From Gehongia tenuis (GTDB lineage: Bacteria > Bacillota > Clostridia > Christensenellales > NSJ-53), in the NCBI RefSeq assembly GCF_014384795.1, contig NZ_JACRSR010000003.1:166479-230478 (forward strand): DNA of 64,000 nucleotides, written 5' to 3'. The notes below the pieces were generated by a model. It searched no databases. It was not told where the DNA came from and worked only from the letters and a program-made list of their open reading frames with translations. The position numbers and the translations under genes are program-made. Of this stretch, positions 9,962-17,339 are shown piece after piece (the first letter of the stretch is position 1; each line of letters opens with the position of its first letter).

Positions 9962-12464
9962 GATTCAATTCCTCCCAACATGTTTTTATGAGTTTATAAC
10001 GCCGGCCCAAATAGGTATGTGGTCCGTTGGGGTCCCGTTCGGGCAGCTCCAGGGACACGGGTTTGATATTTTCGACCACACCATTTCCGGCCACAGCCCA
10101 CAGGAAGCGCTTGTTGCGCTTTGGATACTTGTCGTAGCACAGGGTGACAGCGATGTTGGCCAGTTCCTGCTCATTGGGGCACACGGCGGCGCAGCGGGTC
10201 CGATAGAGGTCGTAGTAGTATTTCCAGTTCATGGAGAAGCTGCGGGCATCCTCCCGGGAGATGCGGCCTTCCAGCTCATTTTGGTAGCGGTCATAGTTTT
10301 GAATCATAGCCTGTTCCCGGCCCAGGCTGCGCACCTCCTTGCAAAACTCCAGATAAATTTCCTCCACGGCTGCGAAGCGTTCAGGGGAAATGGAAACGGA
10401 TTCGTCCAGCATGAGGGTATGGTCAAAGGGAGCGGAGGGCGGGCAAAAGCGGAGCTCCTTGTCCCATTTTTCCAGCTGCCAGCACAGCCGGTTCATATTG
10501 CTCAGGCTGCGGGACAGCTTTTGATTCTTGTAGCTGGGGCCCGCGTATTTCATGAAATAGGGCAGAGGCTTGCCGAACTTGGAGATGTGCCGGGGAATCA
10601 GGAAGAGTACGCCGGTTTTGGCGTAGTCGATGGATTTGCCGGTGATGATGCTGATGAGGTCGATGTAGGACTCATAGCGCTGTCGCTGAATGGCGGTCTT
10701 GGGCGTCTTGTTGTGATAGGCTGTGGCGCAGTTGCTGTTCTCACCGATCATGTTCTTCATGGTGCGTTTGATGATGGTGAGCTTATTTTCCGCCGTATCC
10801 TTTGCCGCTTCCGAGGTGATCTTGTCCTCGGTATCCAGCACGGCAATGGCCTTTCGGTCCACGCCTTCCAGCATGATGGGACTGTCGGCCACCAGCACCA
10901 AATCGCCGTCGAAATCGGCGCCGTTCAGACGCTGGGGAACGATGGAATGGCTGCTGACCATGCACACATTGGCCAGATGACCAAAATACTTTTCGGCGGC
11001 GGGATCCTCCGAAGCCCTCAGGATCACATGCTCCGAACGGCAGATATGGGGATTGCGTTCGACCAGGTATTCCCCTGGAGGAAGATTTGCGGCATAGAAG
11101 CGATCGGCAGGAAGACAGCCGCGAAGGGGGAGGCCGCCGATATGCTCCATCAGCATGACAAGATCGGGAGCCAGAAACTTGAAGGAGGACTTCAGAAAGA
11201 GCTTGCCGCATTTCATCTCATCCCGGTATTTGCGAAGAAGCCCCACCAGGTATTTGTGCACCGTGGGCTCGCGAAGCATGGCCGGGTTTTTCAAGATGGC
11301 CCGGGTGTAATCATTCAGGGATTTACGCTGATCCAGGGTGAGCCCCAGGAAACAGAAGGTGTGCACCGGATCACCGGAGAGAATTTGTTCCACCCAGTCC
11401 ACACTGTCTTTGGCCAACTGGGCAAAACGCTCGAAGGGCAGGCGGAGATCCTGGAGGATTTGATAGCTGGAACGGGTATAGACCGGTTCCTCCTCGGCGG
11501 TAAAATTCCACTTCGCCACGCCGAGACAATGATTGTATTGATAAAATTCCCGCCAATAGTCATCCCAATCCCGGGCATCCCCGTGACGGCTGAAGTAGGC
11601 CTTGCCTTTGTACATGCTCTCCGTCAGAATCAGCATGGGTTCCTTAAAATCGTGCTTTACTCCCCATAGGTCAGTGATGTGGTCCACTCCCCGCTCCCGA
11701 TAGAACTTTTCGTAATCCATTTCGTGGGTGACGCCCTTGATGTAGGGAGCGCGCCATAAAATGGAGGTCGGAGGCGACAGGGACCCCAGCCGTTCCCCGA
11801 TGAGCCTGGAGAGGGCGGGATGATGAATGCCGCAGCCATCGAAGGCGTTAATATCGATGGATTTTACAGCCGTTTTAATCTTCTTTTGTTTTTGGCGTTG
11901 TTCACAGCCTTCCCGATCCCGGAAGGTGACCATCTCATCGGCCGCGTACTTGACCACCTGTTTTGAAATGGTTCGGTGACAGTCGGGCACAACCACCACC
12001 TTGGGCAAAAAGCCGGGCAGGCTGTGACAGGAGCTCAGCATCAAACCCCGGTAGGCGTACAGCTTGGACAGGACTGTCCTGCCCGGTTGTGCGCCCATGG
12101 TTATCCGTTCATTGAGGGCATCCGCTATGGTTTCGTCCACAAAGCTTAGGATGGCGTTTCGCGTCATGGAACCGGAACGTTCACTCACCACAAAATGCTG
12201 CTTGCCTGCGGTGAAACCGGAGAGGATGAGCTGGTCCAGGAAGGGCTCCCGGCTCATCCAGCCACGGCAGTCCACGAAAAGGAAGTAACAGTTAAAGGTG
12301 CGTTCATCTCCGGTGATCAGACGAATCTGACGAAAAAGCAAATTGTCCTGCTGCTGAATGTAGTACTTCTGTTCCTCCGCCGGTTCAAGGTTCAGGTGAA
12401 GATGATGATCGGCCAGCAAGGACAGGGGGAACTTGCGAACGGTGTAAAGAGGAGGTGCAAACAA
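9951..12464 (-). CDS. YonO-like single-chain (two-barrel) RNA polymerase
   Basis: This is a protein of about 837 residues with the metal-binding signature NGADFDGDLVLVAD (minus strand, near 10915). The DxDGD aspartates coordinate magnesium in the two-barrel polymerase superfamily shared by the multisubunit RNAP beta' subunit, eukaryotic QDE-1/RDR polymerases and the SPbeta phage enzyme YonO. Upstream elements also fit the YonO/RDR-like group: LYAYRGLMLSS in the first third and YTRSSYQILQDL before the catalytic region. Established knowledge: YonO is a DNA-dependent RNA polymerase that transcribes phage late genes. By analogy this enzyme may transcribe the adjoining tail operon. Start: the TTG follows AAAGGAG at eight bases. 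An upstream in-frame ATG (12509) has no clear ribosome site and lies inside the preceding gene. Confidence 0.85.
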   Translation of the reverse strand: MFAPPLYTVRKFPLSLLADHHLHLNLEPAEEQKYYIQQQDNLLFRQIRLITGDERTFNCYFLFVDCRGWMSREPFLDQLILSGFTAGKQHFVVSERSGSMTRNAILSFVDETIADALNERITMGAQPGRTVLSKLYAYRGLMLSSCHSLPGFLPKVVVVPDCHRTISKQVVKYAADEMVTFRDREGCEQRQKQKKIKTAVKSIDINAFDGCGIHHPALSRLIGERLGSLSPPTSILWRAPYIKGVTHEMDYEKFYRERGVDHITDLWGVKHDFKEPMLILTESMYKGKAYFSRHGDARDWDDYWREFYQYNHCLGVAKWNFTAEEEPVYTRSSYQILQDLRLPFERFAQLAKDSVDWVEQILSGDPVHTFCFLGLTLDQRKSLNDYTRAILKNPAMLREPTVHKYLVGLLRKYRDEMKCGKLFLKSSFKFLAPDLVMLMEHIGGLPLRGCLPADRFYAANLPPGEYLVERNPHICRSEHVILRASEDPAAEKYFGHLANVCMVSSHSIVPQRLNGADFDGDLVLVADSPIMLEGVDRKAIAVLDTEDKITSEAAKDTAENKLTIIKRTMKNMIGENSNCATAYHNKTPKTAIQRQRYESYIDLISIITGKSIDYAKTGVLFLIPRHISKFGKPLPYFMKYAGPSYKNQKLSRSLSNMNRLCWQLEKWDKELRFCPPSAPFDHTLMLDESVSISPERFAAVEEIYLEFCKEVRSLGREQAMIQNYDRYQNELEGRISREDARSFSMNWKYYYDLYRTRCAAVCPNEQELANIAVTLCYDKYPKRNKRFLWAVAGNGVVENIKPVSLELPERDPNGPHTYLGRRYKLIKTCWEELNLDS

Positions 12465-12478
12465 GCTCGACTCTCCTT

Positions 12479-12652
12479 TCAATTCCAATGTTCGGTGTAT
12501 TCCTGCCATTGTTCCAAAAATTCTTGTGAATCAAGAGAGTACATTTCTTCAACTGTTCCATCGAAATATTCACAGGTATCGCTCTTGTCGCAGATATCCA
12601 CCCAGATACAGGAGGAACAGGGAGGATTGCAGGGGGGGTCCTTGGGTCTCAT
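12479..12652 (-). CDS. Small cysteine-rich protein preceding the RNA polymerase
   Basis: This 57-residue protein has five cysteines, four of them in CNPPCSSC-type spacing within the first 16 residues plus CDKSDTC further on, which suggests a small metal-binding fold. The ATG has AAAGGAG just upstream. It is the first gene after the leftward promoter, and its end overlaps the polymerase's translation initiation region. The C-terminus is acidic (EEMYSLDSQEFLEQW). No family is recognised. Its place suggests a regulator or cofactor of the polymerase operon. Confidence 0.65.
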   Translation of the reverse strand: MRPKDPPCNPPCSSCIWVDICDKSDTCEYFDGTVEEMYSLDSQEFLEQWQEYTEHWN

Positions 12653-12735
12653 AGCGCTCCTTTCCCGCGCAAAGAGGTGCTTCCATTGCGCGTATTGTTT
12701 TTATGAATCACTTGAATCTATTGAACAAATAAATA

Positions 12736-12814
12736 GTTTAAATGAATTATAGATCGATTATAATTTGCATACAAAAAGATGTCAATACTAAAAATCTAAA
12801 TTGTTTAAATGAAT
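12736..12814. repeat. Pair of 12-bp direct repeats bracketing the polymerase promoter
   Basis: GTTTAAATGAAT occurs at 12736-12747 and 12803-12814, one copy near the transcription start and one just upstream of the -35 box. The placement suggests an operator pair for a looping or occluding repressor. The surrounding interval (12653-12936) is AT-rich and contains no gene I can support. Confidence 0.55.
12757..12785 (-). promoter_or_regulatory. Consensus promoter of the polymerase/tail operon
   Basis: TTGACA (12785-12780) and TATAAT (12762-12757) are both perfect and separated by 17 bases, pointing at the small cysteine-rich gene and the RNA polymerase. Such a strong promoter in a lysogen must presumably be held off by a repressor. 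Confidence 0.8.
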
Positions 12815-12936
12815 AAATGGTGGGGACGACTGGGCAAATTTGAAAAATATGGTCACGGATCTTGACGGCATCAATGGGTTGACCTATAATGGATATACGA
12901 ACAGATGTTCCATAATTGATTTTGAGGCGGTGAATG

Positions 12937-13308
12937 TTATTCTTGGTTCCTGTTGCGCATAGCTTGCAGCACCTGTTTGAGAGCTTCGTATTCTTCCAGA
13001 GATAGTTCCACGACTTCCACGCCCTTTTCGCCGTATCCCCACAGTGCAGCGTTGCTTTCATCCTCGTCGGGCAAAGTGGAGTAGGTGGCTTTCTCTTCCT
13101 CAACGACAAGGTTGCTGCCGTCCATCAGCCAGGTCGGGTTGACCTCAAGCTTTTTCGCTATTTGCGCCAGTACGGCGACCTTTGGGATCCGCTGGCCAAG
13201 CTCGTAACGGCTGAGGGATTGGGCGGAGATGCCGATAATTCTGGAAAATTCCTCGAGGGTGCAGCCGTTTTGGACGCGCAACTGCCGAAGCCGGTTGGAG
13301 AAACCCAT
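12937..13308 (-). CDS. Cro/CI-type (Xre) repressor
   Basis: This 123-residue protein has an N-terminal helix-turn-helix_3 domain: residues 4-60 include LRQLRVQNGCTLEEFSRIIG and SAQSLSRYELGQRIPKV, the classic recognition-helix pattern. The acidic C-terminal part ends in a Leu/Glu-rich helix that may mediate dimerisation. It lacks a LexA-like autocleavage domain. I placed the start at the ATG before GFSNRLRQ; longer in-frame readings begin in the operator region. It is divergent from the rightward arm and read in the same direction as the polymerase operon, whose promoter lies downstream of its stop. It probably controls its own promoter and the rightward arm through the sites at 13341-13396. 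Confidence 0.85.
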   Translation of the reverse strand: MGFSNRLRQLRVQNGCTLEEFSRIIGISAQSLSRYELGQRIPKVAVLAQIAKKLEVNPTWLMDGSNLVVEEEKATYSTLPDEDESNAALWGYGEKGVEVVELSLEEYEALKQVLQAMRNRNQE

Positions 13309-13340
13309 GAGACACCATCCTTCAAAAAATACTATTATTA

Positions 13341-13396
13341 TCACCAAATGGAGATATTTTTCACCAAATAGGGTTGATTCCAAAGCCAAATGGTGA
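13341..13396. promoter_or_regulatory. Three operator-like sites upstream of the Xre repressor
   Basis: TCACCAAATGG (13341-13351) and TCACCAAATAG (13361-13371) are direct repeats exactly 20 bases apart, and CCAAATGGTGA (13386-13396) is an inverted, slightly varied copy. On the minus strand they overlap a plausible -35 (TTGGTG) and -10 (GATAAT) for the repressor gene, as expected for autoregulation. Confidence 0.6.
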
Positions 13397-13501
13397 TATG
13401 GTAATTATTGTGTTATACACATATTACAATTAGTAATACACTCTTGATGGTGAGCGTCGATTATACAGGAAAGAAAGAATAATCCCCTAAAAAAACAGGT
13501 A

Positions 13502-13588
13502 ACGGAGCAACCTCCCCGTTGACAGCGTAAGGTTGCTCCGTCTGGAAGTATGCTAAGAACTAACAAACTTCAATTATATCTTAGCATA
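13502..13588. repeat. Two consecutive inverted repeats in the leader of the rightward arm
   Basis: ACGGAGCAACC/GGTTGCTCCGT (13502-13512 and 13531-13541) forms an 11-bp stem. TATGCTAAGA/TCTTAGCATA (13549-13558 and 13579-13588) forms a 10-bp stem. Neither is followed by a clear T-run on the plus strand. Together they fill most of the untranslated leader before the 128-codon gene and could be a structured regulatory leader or protein-binding sites. The rest of 13397-13621 shows no gene. Confidence 0.5.
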
Positions 13589-13621
13589 TTTCCATCTATT
13601 TATCAAATGGGAGGCGCTGAG

Positions 13622-14008
13622 ATGAATGTATTGGAAAGCTTGGGAAAAGGCGAAATGGACGATTACGAACTGGCCTTATCGGACCTGCCCAGAAGATGGG
13701 TGACATTGAAGGGCAGGGTCTATGGAGTGATGATGCTGGAGGAGCTTGGATGTACGGCAAAGACCGCGGCACTGCTGGAAAACTATCTGGAATTCTACTT
13801 GGGGCGGGACATACGTACCACAGGGCTGCCCAGGACCGCCTACTACTCCAAGTGTTCCCAGCATTCCGATGAGATGGAATATGGACTGATGCGTGCGGAT
13901 ACGCTGGAGATTTTATCGGTGTACAAGCTGGAACGCTGCGATGACCCGGAGCGTTTTGATCGGGCGTGGAAAGCACTGTGGGGAAAAACCGAAGGCAATG
14001 ATTCATAA
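13622..14008 (+). CDS. Hypothetical phage protein, first gene of the rightward arm
   Basis: This 128-residue protein matches no family I can name. The ATG has GGAGG seven bases upstream; upstream in-frame codons lie within the leader hairpins. The sequence is helical and slightly acidic, with a central stretch ELGCTAKTAALLENYLEFYL and a Tyr/Arg-rich middle, and has no transmembrane segment or signal peptide. It starts a five-gene run transcribed away from the Xre repressor, so an early regulatory or anti-repressor role is possible. The basis is position only. Confidence 0.6.
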   Translation: MNVLESLGKGEMDDYELALSDLPRRWVTLKGRVYGVMMLEELGCTAKTAALLENYLEFYLGRDIRTTGLPRTAYYSKCSQHSDEMEYGLMRADTLEILSVYKLERCDDPERFDRAWKALWGKTEGNDS

Positions 14009-14070
14009 AAAACATAAAACATATTGACTTTATCTTGTTTCCTTGGTAAGCTTTAAATTGGGGTGATGAG

Positions 14071-15036
14071 ATGAATTTACAGGACGTGCTGAGGCCGGAG
14101 CTATCCAACCGCTCGCTCAAGGAGGAGTATGTGCTCGGCGGCACCCATGACGAGCGGTCGGCTGTGCAGCTATTGAACCGCTGGAACCGCATCGGCAATT
14201 TTGAAAGGGAGTATGAGCGGGATATCACGGAGTTCAACGAGGAAAACTTCATTGACATGTTTACTCGTCTTAATTATATGACCCGCCTTGGCTTTAATGC
14301 CTTCAAGTGGAGCGTGACATCCTACCTCAGGTGGCTTAATCAGCAAAAAGGCTGGAATACGGAGGCGCCTCTGCGGGCCTTGCAGGGAATCACCTTTCAG
14401 CAGCTGAGCCGGGATGCGGTGTATCAGGAAAAGTACTTCGGTTCCTTTTCGGAGCTTAGGGATCAGTTTCGCCGCTCCCTGGTGGCGCAGGGATATGAAG
14501 AGCGGTCCCGAACCTGGGATACAACCCGTTTTTTGGTCGCATTGGCCTGGTTTGGCGTGAAGCGGGAGGAGGTCACGGAGATCCGCAAAAGCGACGTTTC
14601 CGATGATCGAAACGAGATCTATCTTCCCATTTCCAAACGTATTTTGGTGCTGCCCGCGGAGCTGATCGCCCGTATTCGTCTCTATCGGGACGCGGATACT
14701 GTGGAGCGCCCAGGAAATGGCGGTGTGATGACGGTTCATTATAAGGATTCACCCTATCTTTTTCGGACTTTCAAAAGCCCCAAGGTGACGGAGGTTCTGG
14801 GCCTCATCAAGAATCTGAATCGAAGTCCGGGCCCTGGCAAGCGTTTTTCCTATAATCGCATCTATTGGTCGGGTATCTTCTGCAGAGCCTATGCCTATGA
14901 GCAGACCAACGGCCGGCTGCAGGCGGGGGACCGGGCGCTGGCGGAGGAGCTCTTTGGCGAGCATTACAATCATCCCACGGCTTACCATGCCCGGTTCAAT
15001 GAATATCAGAATTTTAAACGCTATTTTTACGAATAG
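14071..15036 (+). CDS. Tyrosine-recombinase-fold protein, apparently catalytically dead (MrpR-like?)
   Basis: The 321 residues follow the layout of a phage integrase: an N-terminal helical core-binding region (about 50-130), then a segment LAWFGVKREEVTEIRKSDV where active enzymes have G-L-R-x-x-E-L, and then strands ending PISKRILVLPAEL. The first catalytic arginine position is a lysine (GVK), and no HxxR box or LGH...Y motif is recognisable at the C-terminus. Such a protein may bind DNA without recombining it. The SPbeta lysogeny repressor MrpR (YopR) has this property and a similar length. Because a YonO-like polymerase sits in the same element, a repressor or switch role is a reasonable inference. 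A divergent active recombinase cannot be excluded. GGGGTGATGAG precedes the ATG. Confidence 0.65.
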   Translation: MNLQDVLRPELSNRSLKEEYVLGGTHDERSAVQLLNRWNRIGNFEREYERDITEFNEENFIDMFTRLNYMTRLGFNAFKWSVTSYLRWLNQQKGWNTEAPLRALQGITFQQLSRDAVYQEKYFGSFSELRDQFRRSLVAQGYEERSRTWDTTRFLVALAWFGVKREEVTEIRKSDVSDDRNEIYLPISKRILVLPAELIARIRLYRDADTVERPGNGGVMTVHYKDSPYLFRTFKSPKVTEVLGLIKNLNRSPGPGKRFSYNRIYWSGIFCRAYAYEQTNGRLQAGDRALAEELFGEHYNHPTAYHARFNEYQNFKRYFYE

Positions 15037-15052
15037 ACAAAGGGGTGAAAGC

Positions 15053-15298
15053 ATGTATTGGTGTTTGGACTGCCGCTGCTTGTTTGAAGAGCCCCTAAGG
15101 GACGAGAAAGCGTCCCCGGGCTTTTCAACGTGCCCCTATTGCGGCGGCGATTACGTATGGGCGTCCCAGCTGGATTCACGGCAGGGCAGCGCTCGAACGG
15201 AAGCGATGGCTTATTTGGATTCTATAATTCATAAAAACAACTATCATTTGGAGGCAGAATATGGACAAGAGAATGGCGAAGTCAGGAGAAAAGGATGA
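15053..15298 (+). CDS. Small zinc-ribbon protein
   Basis: This 81-residue protein has cysteines at about 4, 7, 27 and 30 (CLDC and CPYC-GG), a rubredoxin-like zinc ribbon. The C-terminal half is helical and hydrophilic. It begins 16 bases after the recombinase-like gene, with AAAGGGGTGAAA as ribosome site, and its tail overlaps the next small gene in another frame. Function is unknown. Such ribbons commonly bind nucleic acid or protein partners. Confidence 0.65.
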   Translation: MYWCLDCRCLFEEPLRDEKASPGFSTCPYCGGDYVWASQLDSRQGSARTEAMAYLDSIIHKNNYHLEAEYGQENGEVRRKG

Positions 15299-15434
15299 CT
15301 ATGATGATCCGTTGGGCGTTATGGAAGATTTACGTTTCCAACAAGCGTTTCGAAGGGCAGACGGTGCCCGTAAGAAGAGGTTATGGGATCATTCGGGGAC
15401 GCGCCCGCTCCCATTTGCTCGCAAGATCCGTTGA
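15261..15434 (+). CDS. Small basic hypothetical protein
   Basis: This 57-residue reading frame starts at an ATG with GGAGG six bases upstream, inside the end of the zinc-ribbon gene (38-base overlap). It is acidic at the start (EKDDYDDPLG) and strongly basic at the end (RRADGARKKRLWDHSG then RPLPFARKIR), which suggests nucleic-acid contact. No homologous family is recognised. The good ribosome site and the close spacing to the next gene support translation. Confidence 0.5.
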   Translation: MDKRMAKSGEKDDYDDPLGVMEDLRFQQAFRRADGARKKRLWDHSGTRPLPFARKIR

Positions 15435-15454
15435 GAAGGGAAGGGGATGGAAAA

Positions 15455-16207
15455 ATGATATTGCAGCATTCCGGCAATGAAGCCATGCAAAACTGGTTTG
15501 AGAGAGGCAAGGATCCAAGATGCGCCTGGATTTTGGAGGCGCCCATACCCTGTGAACAATGGGCGGCGTCTTTGGTGGAGACCTTGTCCCCCTTTGGCAA
15601 GCACCCCTTCGTGGATACCTGGGAGGGGGATCTGATTCTTTTAGCAGGGGTTCCTTTTCTGGAGGATGTGGAGATTTGGAGCAGACTGCTTTTGGCGCGG
15701 GCGGATTCCCTGGGATATGGCGGCGTTGTTGTGGTCTCGGAGGTAAATGGCATTGAAGACTTCGAGAAGCTTTTCGGGATGCAAAAAAAATGGCTGAATA
15801 CTGCCAAGCAGATTCAGCCAGAAAGAAGGATCTTTACAAAACGGGAGCTGGATTTTGCACGGGAGTGCGATTCAATGCTGAAGGACGGGGCCCAGCTGTG
15901 CTCAACCCTTGGCTTGCTCGCACCCCTGCGTGCAAAAGGCCGCAGCTGTGAACTCATTCAAACGCTGACGGTCCATTTATTGGACGGCGAGGCGAGGGCC
16001 GCCGATACTGCCATACGGATGTATGTGCACAAAAATACGGTAAAGTATCGCCTGCGGCGGGCCGGCGAGAAGCTGGGCTTCGAGGTGGGCCAGATGCCCG
16101 GCACTCTTTTGCTGTATCGAGCGCTGGCTCTAAATCGATTGATGGAATCTAGCGAGGTTCCAGCATCTTTAGCAGCAGCGAGGCCAGCGCAGTTAGGCTG
16201 GCAATGA
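15455..16207 (+). CDS. PucR-type helix-turn-helix regulator
   Basis: This 250-residue protein carries the C-terminal helix-turn-helix of the PucR/CdaR family: LIQTLTVHLLDGEARAADTA, then YVHKNTVKYRLRRAGEKLG, and the closing LLLYRALALNRL. The N-terminal 130 residues are not a recognised sensor domain and replace the sugar-diacid or GGDEF-like module usual in this family. GGGAAGGGGATGG precedes the ATG. It is spaced like the last member of the rightward phage operon (21 bases after the small basic gene) but could be a host gene at the element's border. Its last 59 bases overlap the convergent MFS gene. Confidence 0.7.
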   Translation: MILQHSGNEAMQNWFERGKDPRCAWILEAPIPCEQWAASLVETLSPFGKHPFVDTWEGDLILLAGVPFLEDVEIWSRLLLARADSLGYGGVVVVSEVNGIEDFEKLFGMQKKWLNTAKQIQPERRIFTKRELDFARECDSMLKDGAQLCSTLGLLAPLRAKGRSCELIQTLTVHLLDGEARAADTAIRMYVHKNTVKYRLRRAGEKLGFEVGQMPGTLLLYRALALNRLMESSEVPASLAAARPAQLGWQ

Positions 16208-17339
16208 CGCCGCATAGGATAAGCAGTATTTGCACGCTAACGGCGTCGGCCAGAGGTCCAAAGAGCACCATGCCAAGAGGCAGGGCGGAAGCGGTCACAA
16301 TCTGCATGAAGCCGAATACCCGGCCCTGCATCCTCGGGGGAACCCGCTCCTGGAGGGATGCGATAATGGGAGCATTATAGCAGGGCATGGTGATGCCGAT
16401 CAGGCAGTTGAAGGCAAGATACAGGCCAAAGCTGGGAGCAAGACCCAGACCCAGCATCAAAACACCGTAGGCCAAACCCGCGGCCAGCGTGGTGCGCATC
16501 CGATTCCTGAAACCGCCCCAGAGGGCTATGAGAAGACCGCCCGCCACCGCGCCGGCGCTGAACACCGTCTCGCTCACCGTAAGCCGCCACACCTCTGCAC
16601 CGAAGGTTCGGCTGACCATAAGCGGCGTCAGGAAGGCGGAAGGGCTGATAAGAAAGAGCATGACCACCTGAAAGAGCAAAAGTCGCCGCACAAAGCCATC
16701 CTTCTTCAAATATTGAAATCCCTGGCGGATATCCGCGATTGAGGATTGTTCGGCGCCGGCCTTTGTGCCGGCTGGAAGATGCAGGGTGCCGGTGATTGCT
16801 ATGCCCACGGCCGCCGTGGTCACGTCGATAAGAAGGGTGGCCTCAAGGTTGGCCACGGTGAGGATGAGACCGCTGAGGGCCGGTGCAATGAGGGTGGTGA
16901 GGGAGGTCAGGGTGCTCACTGCGCCGTTCACCTTCATCAGCCCATCTTTCGGCACGATCTCGGGCACCATGGCCTGGACGGCGGGGGTTTGAATTCCCGT
17001 GCCTGCTGAACGGATCAAAAGGACGGCAAACAGCAGCCAGACTTTACGGTATCCAGCCGTGAAAAGGATGGCAAGAATCAAAGTGGACACGGCGATGAGG
17101 CCGTCGGACGCCATGATCAGCTTTTTACGGTTGTAGCGGTCGACCCACACACCGGCAAACAGGGAGATGGCAATCTGGGGCAGAAAGCCGCAGAGGGTGG
17201 ACAGCGTCATCATCGCGCCGGAGGAAGTGGTGAGAGTGATATGCCATACGATGGCGTACTGCACCAGTGAGGATCCAAGAAGGGAGATGGTCTGCGCCGT
17301 TAAGAAACGCCTGATCTGTGCTCTCCAATTCGAGGTCAT
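16149..17339 (-). CDS. MFS efflux transporter (Mef-like)
   Basis: A 396-residue, about 12-helix major facilitator of the macrolide-efflux (MefA-like) group. It has the loop 2-3 motif VDRYNRKKLIMASD and an AQTISLLGSSLVQYAIVW first helix. Its ATG overlaps the stop of the ABC-F gene as ATGA, so the pair is translationally coupled and under the same leader attenuator. Mef transporters and ABC-F proteins pair in macrolide resistance loci such as mef(A)-msr(D). The substrate here is not determinable from sequence. The C-terminus overlaps the convergent PucR-like gene. Confidence 0.85.
   Translation of the reverse strand: MTSNWRAQIRRFLTAQTISLLGSSLVQYAIVWHITLTTSSGAMMTLSTLCGFLPQIAISLFAGVWVDRYNRKKLIMASDGLIAVSTLILAILFTAGYRKVWLLFAVLLIRSAGTGIQTPAVQAMVPEIVPKDGLMKVNGAVSTLTSLTTLIAPALSGLILTVANLEATLLIDVTTAAVGIAITGTLHLPAGTKAGAEQSSIADIRQGFQYLKKDGFVRRLLLFQVVMLFLISPSAFLTPLMVSRTFGAEVWRLTVSETVFSAGAVAGGLLIALWGGFRNRMRTTLAAGLAYGVLMLGLGLAPSFGLYLAFNCLIGITMPCYNAPIIASLQERVPPRMQGRVFGFMQIVTASALPLGMVLFGPLADAVSVQILLILCGVIASLTALASLLLKMLEPR

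Noticed and set aside
10017..11669. Long plus-strand frame of about 550 codons
   Set aside because: It lies wholly antisense to the RNA polymerase gene, and the His/Gly/Val composition is typical of antisense shadows in GC-rich genes.
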